NCBI RefSeq assembly: GCF_001189235.2
Contig: NZ_LFIP02000015.1
Location: forward strand, 1-64,000
Source of the DNA: Bradyrhizobium embrapense
Lineage (GTDB): Bacteria > Pseudomonadota > Alphaproteobacteria > Rhizobiales > Xanthobacteraceae
Direction of reading: 5' to 3'
Length of the DNA stretch: 64,000 nucleotides
Part shown: piece by piece, positions 7,430 to 14,995 of the stretch
Position numbering within the stretch: the first letter of the stretch is position 1
Layout: every line of letters starts with the position of its first letter
Program-made: the position numbers and the translations under genes
The notes under the pieces: generated by a model
Told to the model about the DNA's origin: nothing
What the model saw: the letters and a program-made list of their open reading frames with translations, nothing else
Databases searched by the model: none

Positions 7430-10222
7430 TCACGCCGCCGGCTTCGCCGCCTGGTCCTCGCTCGACAACAGATGCAACAGCGAACTCTTGATCGCGGCCT
7501 GCCGGGTCGGCGCGGTGATCTGGGCGCCGAGCAGGTCGGTGACGTAGAACACGTCGCGGGCGCGTTCGCCGAAGGTCGCGACATGGGCCGAGGCGATGTT
7601 GAGGTTGAGCTTCGAGATCGCGGTGGTCAGCTGGTAGAGCAGACCGGGGCGGTCGAGGCCGGAGACCTCGATCACCGTGTAGCGGTCGGACCACTGGTTG
7701 TTGATGGTCACTTCGGGCTCGACGATGAACGGCCGCGCCTTGCTGCGCACCGCGCGCTTGGCGACCGCCTCGGGCAGCCTGAGCTTGCCTTCCAGCACCT
7801 GCTCGATCATCTCGCCGATCCGCGTCGCGCGGCGGCCCTCGTCATCGTCGCGGTCGTATTCGCGCGAGATCGAGATGGTGTCGAGCGCGCGGCCGTCGGT
7901 CGTGGTGTAGATCTGCGCGTCGACGATGTTGGCGCCGGCGGAAGCGCAGGCGCCCGCGATGATCGACAGCAGCCAGGGATGGTCGGTCGCCAGGATCGTG
8001 AGCTCGGTGACGGCGCGGATCTCGTCGAAGCCGACATTGATCGCGAGCTTGTGGCCGGCCTGTTCGCTGGCGCGGATGAAGCGCGCCTGGCGGATCTTGC
8101 GTTGCAGCTCGACCTTGAGCCAGTAGGCCGGGTAGTGCCGGCCGATATAGGCGTTGAGCTCGGTCTCCGGCCATTCGGTGAAGGCGCGGCGGAACTCGGC
8201 TTGCGCCACCGCGATGCGCTGGGCGCGGTTGACCTCGGAGAAGCCGCCGGTCAGCACGGGTTCGGTTTCGTAATACAGCGTGCGCAACAGCTGCGCCTTC
8301 CAGCCGTTCCAGACGCCGGGGCCGACCCCGCGAATGTCGGCGGTGGTCAGGATCGTGAGCAGTTTCATCTGCTCGACGGACTGCACCACGGCGGCGAAAT
8401 TCTCGATGGTCTTACGGTCCGACAGATCGCGCGATTGCGCCACCGTCGACATCGTCAGATGTTCCTCGATCAGCCAGGCCACCAGCTCGGTGTCGGCGGC
8501 GGAGAAGCCGAGCCGCGGGCACAGCCGCCGCGCCACCTTGGCGCCGGCGATCGAATGATCCTCGGGCCGGCCCTTGGCGATGTCGTGCAAGAGCGTTGCG
8601 ATATAGATCACCGGGCGGTGCTCGGGACGGATCTTGCGGAACAGATCGCTGGCGACCGTGAACTCCTCGTTGCCGCCGCGCTCGATGTCCTGCAGGAAGC
8701 CGATGCAGCGGATCAGGTGCTCGTCCACCGTATAGTGGTGGTACATGTTGAACTGCATCATCGAGACGATCTTGCCGAAGGCGCGGATGAAATGGCCGAG
8801 CACGCCGGTCTCGTTCATCCGCCGCAGCACGGTCTCGGCGTCGTTCGAGGTCAGGATCTCCATGAACAGGCGGTTGGCTTCCTCGTCGTCGCGGAGCTGG
8901 GTGTTGATCAGCTTCAGCGAGCGCGTCACCGTGCGCATCGCGTCGGGATGGAAGGCGAGGTTGTTCTGCTGCGCGAGGCGGAAGATCCGGATCAGGTTGA
9001 CCGGATCGTGCTTGAACACATCAGGGGCGGCGAGGTTGATGCGGTTGTTGTCGACGATGAAGTCGTCGCTGCCGTTGACCCGCCGCCGCTTGGTACCGGG
9101 CCGCAGCCGCGCCACCATCCGGCTCAGCACCGGTGCCGGCTTGTTGTGCTCCTCTTCGAGCCTGGCGCACAGGATCGCGGTGAGGTCGCCGACGTCTTTC
9201 GCGATCAGGAAGTAGTGCTTCATGAAGCGCTCGACGTCCTGCATGCCGGGATGCGAGGTGTAGCCGAGGCGCACCGCGATCTCGCGCTGCATGTCGAACG
9301 ACAGCCGCTCCTCGGCGCGTCCGGCGAAGAAATGCAGGTTGCAGCGCACCGACCACAGGAAGTCGGCGCAGCGCCGGAAGGTGCGATATTCCTGGGCGTC
9401 GAACACGCCGCGTTCCAAGAGCTCGCCGGTCTCGCGCACGCGGTAGACGTATTTCGCGATCCAGAACAGCGTGTGCAGGTCGCGCAGGCCGCCCTTGCCG
9501 TCCTTGACGTTGGGCTCGACCAGATAGCGCGACTGGCCGGCGCGGCGATGCCGCTCCTCGCGCTCGGCGAGCTTGGCGGTGACGAATTCCGCCGCGGTGC
9601 CCTGCACCACTTCCTTGTCGAAGCGCTCGACCAGTTCGTCATAGAGCGGCTGGTCGCCGGTCAGGAAGCGCGTCTCCAGGATCGCGGTGCGGATCGTCAT
9701 GTCGCCGCGCGCCTGGCGGATCGATTCATCGACCGAGCGGGTGGCGTGGCCGACCTTCAGCCCCATGTCCCAGAGGCAATAGAGAATCGCCTCGGCGACC
9801 TGCTCGCCCCAGGCGGTCTGCTTGTAGGGCAGGATGAACAACAGATCGATGTCGGATTCCGGCGCCATCAGCCCGCGGCCATAGCCGCCGGTCGCGACCA
9901 CGGCCATGCGCTCGGCGCCCGAGGGGATCGGCGAGTGATAGAGATGCCGGGTCGCCGCCGCGTAGAGGATGCGGATGATCTCGTCCTGCACGAAACAGAG
10001 CCGTTCGGCACAGCGCCGGCCGTGTCGGTCCTTCAGCAGCAGCGTCTGTGCGGTGGCGCGCGCCGCGATCAGCTCTGCCTTGAGCAACTGCGCCATCGCG
10101 GCGCGGAACTGGTCCTCGCGGCCGGCATGCTGCTCGGCGAGTGCATTGACCGCCGCGGTGATCCGCTCGGTCTCGAAACGATCATCCGCTTCAGCGCGGA
10201 CTTCGGCTGCGACGCTGTCCAT
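7430..10222 (-). CDS. glnD: Bifunctional [protein-PII] uridylyltransferase/uridylyl-removing enzyme
   Basis: Central nitrogen sensor: it uridylylates PII proteins when glutamine is low and removes UMP when it is high. The 930-residue protein has the nucleotidyltransferase site GGYGRGLMAPESDIDLLFI (about 112-130, with D124 and D126), a PII-uridylyltransferase helical domain, an HD hydrolase domain with LLHDIAKGRPEDHS, and two C-terminal ACT domains starting near ELTILATDHPWLL and VIEVSGLDRPGLL. Length and order are as in other rhizobial GlnD proteins. It is divergent from the sulfonate-type transporter operon, with about 200 bases between the two start codons. Confidence 0.97.
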   Translation of the reverse strand: MDSVAAEVRAEADDRFETERITAAVNALAEQHAGREDQFRAAMAQLLKAELIAARATAQTLLLKDRHGRRCAERLCFVQDEIIRILYAAATRHLYHSPIPSGAERMAVVATGGYGRGLMAPESDIDLLFILPYKQTAWGEQVAEAILYCLWDMGLKVGHATRSVDESIRQARGDMTIRTAILETRFLTGDQPLYDELVERFDKEVVQGTAAEFVTAKLAEREERHRRAGQSRYLVEPNVKDGKGGLRDLHTLFWIAKYVYRVRETGELLERGVFDAQEYRTFRRCADFLWSVRCNLHFFAGRAEERLSFDMQREIAVRLGYTSHPGMQDVERFMKHYFLIAKDVGDLTAILCARLEEEHNKPAPVLSRMVARLRPGTKRRRVNGSDDFIVDNNRINLAAPDVFKHDPVNLIRIFRLAQQNNLAFHPDAMRTVTRSLKLINTQLRDDEEANRLFMEILTSNDAETVLRRMNETGVLGHFIRAFGKIVSMMQFNMYHHYTVDEHLIRCIGFLQDIERGGNEEFTVASDLFRKIRPEHRPVIYIATLLHDIAKGRPEDHSIAGAKVARRLCPRLGFSAADTELVAWLIEEHLTMSTVAQSRDLSDRKTIENFAAVVQSVEQMKLLTILTTADIRGVGPGVWNGWKAQLLRTLYYETEPVLTGGFSEVNRAQRIAVAQAEFRRAFTEWPETELNAYIGRHYPAYWLKVELQRKIRQARFIRASEQAGHKLAINVGFDEIRAVTELTILATDHPWLLSIIAGACASAGANIVDAQIYTTTDGRALDTISISREYDRDDDEGRRATRIGEMIEQVLEGKLRLPEAVAKRAVRSKARPFIVEPEVTINNQWSDRYTVIEVSGLDRPGLLYQLTTAISKLNLNIASAHVATFGERARDVFYVTDLLGAQITAPTRQAAIKSSLLHLLSSEDQAAKPAA

Positions 10223-10385
10223 ACGTTCATCCGATATCGGACGGAGCTGTTGCTGTCACTGACCAAAGTATAACGACAGCAGCTCCATGCTCTCCTGACG
10301 ATGCCGCGAGCAAGATCGTTCTCGCGCCGTCGCCCAAAGGGTAGAGATTTTCTCGTTGACCGCAAGGCTAACTCATTGAATTAAA

Positions 10386-10402
10386 AGATTGTTTCACAAT
10401 CT
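10386..10402. promoter_or_regulatory. Inverted repeat upstream of the sulfonate-type transporter operon
   Basis: AGATTG and CAATCT flank five bases in an AT-rich stretch, 19 bases before the start of the binding-protein gene. It could be an operator for a regulator of the operon or part of the 5' leader. No regulator gene is adjacent. Confidence 0.4.
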
Positions 10403-10420
10403 GATCGAGGAGATCGACGA

Positions 10421-11395
10421 ATGCACGAATTTTCCCGGCGCAGCTTCGCTGCGCTGCTCGCGGTCTCGACATTGTTGCCCGGTACAGCGCTCGCCGCCGA
10501 CGCGCTGAAGGAGATCCGGATCGACTGGGCGACCTACAATCCGGTGTCGATGGTCCTCAAGCAAAAGGGCCTGCTGGAGAAGGAATTCGCCAAGGACGGC
10601 ATCAGCATCGTCTGGGTGCAGTCGGCCGGCTCCAACAAGGCGCTCGAATTCCTCAATGCCGGTTCGATCGATCTCGGCTCGACCGCGGGCTCGGCCGCTT
10701 TGGTCGCGAAGATCAACGGCAATCCGATCAAGTCGATCTACGTCTATTCGCGTCCCGAATGGACCGCGCTGGTCACCACCAAGGACTCCAAGATCACCTC
10801 GGTCGCCGACCTCAAGGGCAAGCGCGTCGCGGTGACGCGCGGCACCGACCCGCACATCTTCCTGGTCCGAGCGCTGCTCGGCGCCGGGCTGACGGAGAAG
10901 GACATCACGCCGGTGCTGCTGCAGCACGCCGACGGTAAGACCGCGCTGATCCGCGGCGACGTCGACGCCTGGGCCGGTCTCGATCCGATGATGGCGCAGG
11001 CGGAGGTCGAGGACGGCGCAAAACTGTTCTATCGCAACGCCGATGCCAACACCTGGGGCGTCCTCAATGTGCGCGAGGAGTTCCTGAAGGCGCATCCGGA
11101 TATCGTCCGCCGCGTGCTCGGGGCTTACGAAGAGGCGCGGAAATATTCGCTGGCGAACTATGACGAGCTGAAGAAGACCTTCATCGCCGTCACCAAGCTG
11201 CCCGATGCCGTGGTCGACAAGCAGCTCAAGGAGCGCACCGAGCTGACCCACAGCCGGATCGGCGCCCCGCAGCGAGAGTCGATTTTGGCCGCGGGCCTCG
11301 CCTTGCAGCAGGCCGGCGTGATCGACGCCAAGACCGACGTCAAGGCCGCACTGGATGCGCTGATCGACGACCAGGTCCCGCTGCCGACGAACTAG
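10421..11395 (+). CDS. Aliphatic sulfonate/taurine-type ABC transporter substrate-binding protein (SsuA-like)
   Basis: A 324-residue periplasmic binding protein of the NMT1/SsuA type. The signal peptide carries SRRSF at residues 5-9, so export by the Tat system is possible, and a cleavage after ALAA is likely. The mature part has IRIDWATYNPVSMVLKQKG, the AGSNKALEFLNAGSIDLGST block and DLKGKRVAVTRG, typical of sulfonate binders. GAGGAGATCGACGA is the ribosome site. The permease and ATPase genes follow after a 200-bp gap that holds a family E repeat. The substrate is inferred from the family only; nitrate- or urea-type ligands are less likely. Confidence 0.88.
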   Translation: MHEFSRRSFAALLAVSTLLPGTALAADALKEIRIDWATYNPVSMVLKQKGLLEKEFAKDGISIVWVQSAGSNKALEFLNAGSIDLGSTAGSAALVAKINGNPIKSIYVYSRPEWTALVTTKDSKITSVADLKGKRVAVTRGTDPHIFLVRALLGAGLTEKDITPVLLQHADGKTALIRGDVDAWAGLDPMMAQAEVEDGAKLFYRNADANTWGVLNVREEFLKAHPDIVRRVLGAYEEARKYSLANYDELKKTFIAVTKLPDAVVDKQLKERTELTHSRIGAPQRESILAAGLALQQAGVIDAKTDVKAALDALIDDQVPLPTN

Positions 11396-11404
11396 CCGCC
11401 GCTG

Positions 11405-11536
11405 CACCCTCTCCCCTTGTGGGAGAGGGTCGCTTCGCGCAGCGAAGCGGGGTGAGGGGTTTGTCTCCGCGGATGGTGACCCCTCATCCGTCGCGGACTG
11501 TGTCCGCGCCACCTTCTCCCACAAGGGGAGAAGGGA
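11405..11536. repeat. Dispersed repeat family E, paired inverted copy
   Basis: CTCTCCCCTTGTGGGAGAGG faces TTCTCCCACAAGGGGAGAAGG across a GCGAAGCGGGGTGAGGG stuffer. Related copies are at 14762-14895 and 26891-27021. It lies inside a transporter operon, between the binding protein and the permease genes. Confidence 0.8.
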
Positions 11537-11595
11537 AGAAGGCCGCGGTCCACGTCACCCCACCTTGCAATCCCACCGGAACAATAGTTCTTGCT

Positions 11596-12438
11596 ATGGC
11601 CATGACCGCTGACCTGCCCGTGCTGGAACAGACGGCCACGCCGCGGGCTGCGCCGGCGCGGTGGTCGCGCCATGCGCGGCCGGCGCTGGGGCTCGTGGTA
11701 CCGGTCGTGATCGCGCTGGGCTGGGAACTTGTCGTTGGTCTCGGCTACTCCAACGGACGCCTGGTGCCGCCGCCGTCCAAGGTGTTCGAGACCATCGTGG
11801 CGCTCGCCAAAAGCGGTGAGCTGTCACGGCACATCCTCGCGACCTTGTGGCGGGTCGGCGCAGGCTTTGCGCTCGGCGTCATCGCCGGCACCATCATGGG
11901 CGCGATCTCCGGCTATTGGGATTTCGCCAAGCGGGTGCTCGATCCGACCGTGCAGGCGCTGCGCGCGATCCCCTCGCTCGCCTGGGTGCCGCTGTTCGTG
12001 CTCTGGCTCGGCATCTTCGAGACCTCGAAGATTGCGCTGATCGCGGTCGGCGTCTTCTTTCCGATTTATCTCGGCGTGATGGGTGCGATCCTGTCGGTCG
12101 ATCGCAAGATCGTCGAGGTCGGTCGCGTGTTCCGCCTGTCCGGACCCGCCATGATCCGCCGCATTCTGCTGCCGGCCGTGCTGCCGGCCTATGTGGTGGC
12201 GCTGCGGGTCGGCCTTGGTTTGGGGTGGATGTTCGTGGTCGCGGCCGAATTGATCGGCGCCTCCGAAGGTCTTGGTTATCTGCTGCTCGACGGCCAGCAG
12301 CTCGGCAAGCCGGCGCAGATTCTCGCCGCCATCGTGATCTTCGCGATCCTCGGCAAGCTCACCGACTGGCTGATCGAAGTCACTGCTGCGCCGCTGCTGC
12401 GCTGGCAGGACGCGTTCGGCGCGCGGGGAGGGCAGTAA
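11596..12438 (+). CDS. ABC transporter permease, SsuC/TauC type
   Basis: Inner-membrane channel subunit of the BPD_transp_1 family, 280 residues from ATG 11596 (a second ATG is at 11602). It shows about six hydrophobic segments, beginning LGLVVPVVIALGWELVVGL. The EAA-loop region reads EVGRVFRLSGPAMIRRILLP, which docks the ATPase. The annotation-length frame that starts at 11419 is rejected because it would begin inside a dispersed repeat. The stop overlaps the ATPase start by one base (TAATG), so the two genes are translationally coupled. Confidence 0.9.
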   Translation: MAMTADLPVLEQTATPRAAPARWSRHARPALGLVVPVVIALGWELVVGLGYSNGRLVPPPSKVFETIVALAKSGELSRHILATLWRVGAGFALGVIAGTIMGAISGYWDFAKRVLDPTVQALRAIPSLAWVPLFVLWLGIFETSKIALIAVGVFFPIYLGVMGAILSVDRKIVEVGRVFRLSGPAMIRRILLPAVLPAYVVALRVGLGLGWMFVVAAELIGASEGLGYLLLDGQQLGKPAQILAAIVIFAILGKLTDWLIEVTAAPLLRWQDAFGARGGQ

Positions 12439-13223
12439 TGCTGGCGCTCAAAGAAGTCGGCAAGACCTATCCGAACGGCGTTCACGCGCTGGAGCGGTTC
12501 TCGGCCGAGATTTCGCCCGGCGAGATCATCGCCATCATCGGCGGTTCCGGTTGCGGCAAGTCGACCCTGCTGCGCGCCATCGCCGGCCTCGATCGCGCCA
12601 GCACCGGCAGCGTGACGCTGGACAATGCGGTGATATCATCGCCGCACGCCAAGATCGGCATCATCTTCCAGGAGCCGCGGCTGCTGCCATGGCTCAGCGT
12701 CGCCGACAATATCGGCTTTGGTCTCGCCGACCTTCCCGCCGACGTCAGGCGCGAGCGGGTCGCGGCGGCGCTGGCCCGCGTCGGCCTTGCCGACAAGGCC
12801 GCCGCCTGGCCGCGCGAGCTCTCCGGCGGACAGGCGCAGCGGGTCGCGATCGCCCGCGCCTTGGTGCCGCAGCCCGAAGTGCTGCTGCTCGACGAGCCGT
12901 TCTCGGCGCTCGATGCCTTCACGCGGCGCGACCTGCAGGATCACCTGCTCGATCTCTGGGCCGACACCCGGCCGACCCTGATCCTGGTCACCCATGACGT
13001 CGACGAGGCGGTGGTGCTGGCCGACCGCGTCTTGGTGATGCGGCCGCGACCGGGCCGGCTGTTCGAGCAGATCACCATCAACCTCGCGCGGCCCCGTGAC
13101 CGCAAATCGGAACTGTTCGACACCTTCAAGCGCCGTGTGCTGACCGCGCTCGACCGCTCGCTGGATCGCTCCGTGCGTGACGTCACGGACAAATCCAGCG
13201 CCGGTGAGGCGATGTGGTGGTGA
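12438..13223 (+). CDS. ABC transporter ATP-binding protein, SsuB/TauB type
   Basis: Cytoplasmic ATPase that drives the adjacent permease. The 261-residue protein has a Walker A (GGSGCGKST), Q-loop (FQEPRLLPW), signature LSGGQAQR, Walker B VLLLDEPFSALD and the switch histidine in THDVDEA. The FQEPRLLPW sequence is typical of the nitrate/sulfonate group. Its ATG overlaps the permease stop. The operon therefore encodes a full importer: binding protein, permease and ATPase. Confidence 0.93.
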   Translation: MLALKEVGKTYPNGVHALERFSAEISPGEIIAIIGGSGCGKSTLLRAIAGLDRASTGSVTLDNAVISSPHAKIGIIFQEPRLLPWLSVADNIGFGLADLPADVRRERVAAALARVGLADKAAAWPRELSGGQAQRVAIARALVPQPEVLLLDEPFSALDAFTRRDLQDHLLDLWADTRPTLILVTHDVDEAVVLADRVLVMRPRPGRLFEQITINLARPRDRKSELFDTFKRRVLTALDRSLDRSVRDVTDKSSAGEAMWW

Positions 13224-13279
13224 CATCGGCGCCGTAAGGCCTTACATCGGAATAAAGAAGAATAGCCGGGAGCAGAACC

Positions 13280-13789
13280 ATGGACTCCGCCGAACTCCGC
13301 GCGATGCAGGCTCCGATCAAGGAGCGCTACAAGACCGATCCCCAGGCCGCCGTGATCACGCTGAAAGCCAAGGGCACGATCGACAACGACAGCCTGTCCT
13401 GCAAGGTCGAAACCGGCCGCGCGCTCGCGGTTGCCGGCCTGCATCCCGCCACCGGCGGCTCCGGGCTCGAGCTCTGCTCCGGCGACATGCTCCTGGAGGC
13501 GCTGGTCGCTTGCGCCGGCGTCACGCTGAAATCGGTCGCGACCGCCGTCGAGGTGCCGTTGAAGGTCGGCAATGTGTTCGCCGAGGGCGATCTCGATTTC
13601 CGCGGCACGCTCGGCGTCGACAAGGAGGCCCCGGTCGGCTTCCGCGAGATCCGCCTCCGCTTCGACGTCGGCACCGATGCGCCGCAAGACAAGCTCGATC
13701 TCTTGCTGAAGCTCACCGAGCGCTATTGCGTGGTCTACCAGACCATCAAGAATGGCCCGAAGGTGTCGGTGACGATGCAGCGGGTCTAA
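13280..13789 (+). CDS. OsmC/Ohr family protein
   Basis: A 169-residue protein with the OsmC-like fold, whose members are thiol-dependent peroxidases in many cases. Two cysteines are in the usual places: LVACAGVTLKS (C78) and ERYCVVYQT (C150). A ribosome site CGGGAG precedes ATG 13280. The gene starts 56 bases after the transporter ATPase gene in the same direction, so it may be co-transcribed, although it has no known role in sulfonate uptake. It is not a clear Ohr, and a general role in peroxide or osmotic stress is inference. Confidence 0.85.
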   Translation: MDSAELRAMQAPIKERYKTDPQAAVITLKAKGTIDNDSLSCKVETGRALAVAGLHPATGGSGLELCSGDMLLEALVACAGVTLKSVATAVEVPLKVGNVFAEGDLDFRGTLGVDKEAPVGFREIRLRFDVGTDAPQDKLDLLLKLTERYCVVYQTIKNGPKVSVTMQRV

Positions 13790-13805
13790 ACGGGTCTAAT
13801 CGGTG

Positions 13806-13953
13806 TCGTCCCGACCTAGTGCGCGATTACGCACGGAGCCGGGACCTATACGCCGTATCCCATCGTTGAATTTCTGCTGTTCGACGGCTTTCGTTCCCCG
13901 CTAGCGTCGTGGTTATGGGTCCCGGGTCGCGCTTCGCTTGCCCGGGACGACGG
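13806..13953. repeat. Dispersed repeat family I, paired inverted copy
   Basis: The outer halves CGTCCCGACC and GCCCGGGACGACG frame inner motifs such as GTGCGCGATTACGCACGGAG and TGGGTCCCGGGTCGCGCTTC. It fills the whole gap between the OsmC-family gene and the membrane protein gene. Confidence 0.6.
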
Positions 13954-13957
13954 AAAA

Positions 13958-14761
13958 ATGTCCCCCGAACTCCACTTCGTCCTGCTCCTTGTGCTGCGCA
14001 TGGCGGTTGCGGCCGCCTTCGTGGTCAGCGCGTCCATCATCACGGAGCGCTCGGGACCGGTGATCGGCGCGCTGATCGCCACCCTGCCGATCTCGGCCGG
14101 TCCGTCCTACACTTTCCTCGCGCTCGACCATGACGCCGCCTTCATCGCCGAAGGCGCGCTGTCGAGCCTGCCGGTCAATGCGGCGACGATCTTCATGGGT
14201 CTCACCTACGCGGTGCTGGCGCAGCGCTTCAGCATGTGGATCAGCGCCGGAAGCGCGATCGCGTTGTGGCTCGTGCTCGGCACCATCATCCGCCAGTTCG
14301 CATGGACGCTTGCCGGCGGCTTGATCCTCAACGCCGTTGCGTTCGCGATCTGCATCCCGCTGCTCAGGCCCTATCGGCATGTTGCGAAAATGCCGCTGAT
14401 CGCGCGGCGCTGGTACGACATTCCGCTGCGTGCGGCGCTGGTCGCAAGTCTGGTCGGCACCGTGGTCACGGCGTCGAGCTGGGTCGGGCCGCGCGTCACC
14501 GGCGTGATCGCGCTGTTTCCGATCGTGTTCTCCTCGATGATGCTGATCCTGCATCCGCGGATCGGCGGCCCCGCCACCGCGGCGGTGCTCGCCAACAGCG
14601 CCTGGGGCCTGCTCGGCTTCGGTCTCGGCATCGCCGTGCTGCATGTCGCGGTCGCGCAATTTGGCTCAGCCATCGGGCTCAGCTGTGCGCTCGCCACCTG
14701 CATCGTCTGGAATCTGGCGCTGTGGCAGCTCGGGCGGAGGAAAGCCGTGAAGGCATCTTGA
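13958..14761 (+). CDS. Conserved multipass membrane protein of unknown function
   Basis: A 267-residue protein with about eight hydrophobic segments and few charged residues: LLVLRMAVAAAFVVSASII, ALIATLPISAGPSYTFLAL, AIALWLVLGTIIRQFAW, LILNAVAFAICIPLL, ALVASLVGTVVTASSWVG, ALFPIVFSSMMLIL, ANSAWGLLGFGLGIAVL and ALATCIVWNLALWQL. I recognise no catalytic motif. The start follows a family I repeat with no clear ribosome site (the ATG at 13958 is preceded by CGGAAAA). It may be a small transporter or exporter. Confidence 0.75.
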   Translation: MSPELHFVLLLVLRMAVAAAFVVSASIITERSGPVIGALIATLPISAGPSYTFLALDHDAAFIAEGALSSLPVNAATIFMGLTYAVLAQRFSMWISAGSAIALWLVLGTIIRQFAWTLAGGLILNAVAFAICIPLLRPYRHVAKMPLIARRWYDIPLRAALVASLVGTVVTASSWVGPRVTGVIALFPIVFSSMMLILHPRIGGPATAAVLANSAWGLLGFGLGIAVLHVAVAQFGSAIGLSCALATCIVWNLALWQLGRRKAVKAS

Positions 14762-14895
14762 CCTCCCCTTGAAAAAGGGAGGTCGCTTTGCTCGTAGAGC
14801 AAAGCGGGTGGGGATCTGCCCTCTCCGCAAACAGTGTCGTCTGCGGCTGGACCCCCAATCCCGACCTTCCCCCTTACAGGGGGAAGGAGAAGGGT
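14762..14895. repeat. Dispersed repeat family E, paired inverted copy
   Basis: CCTCCCCTTGAAAAAGGGAGG faces CCTTCCCCCTTACAGGGGGAAGG. The internal GAGCAAAGCGGGTGGGG and GGTCGCTTTGCTC motifs match the family. It sits between the membrane protein gene and family A repeat, and mutS follows. Confidence 0.75.
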
Positions 14896-14901
14896 AATGC
14901 G

Positions 14902-14990
14902 GTAGCCCGGATGGAGCGCAACGCAATCCGGGGCGGTTGTGCAACGGAGAGAGCGTTCCCGGATTTCGCTTCGCTGCATCCGGGCTACGC
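14902..14990. repeat. Dispersed repeat family A, paired inverted copy
   Basis: GTAGCCCGGATGGAGCGCAACG at the left faces CGCTTCGCTGCATCCGGGCTAC at the right. The two halves are inverted around a short GGGGCGG stuffer. It ends six bases from the mutS stop. Confidence 0.85.
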
Positions 14991-14995
14991 AATCA

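Noticed and set aside
7472..10273. Long open frame on the plus strand (933 codons)
   Set aside because: It is antisense to glnD, has no family similarity and its composition is that of a GC-rich shadow frame.
11419..11595. N-terminal extension of the permease gene
   Set aside because: It would start inside a family E repeat; a membrane permease would not have such a proline-rich leader.
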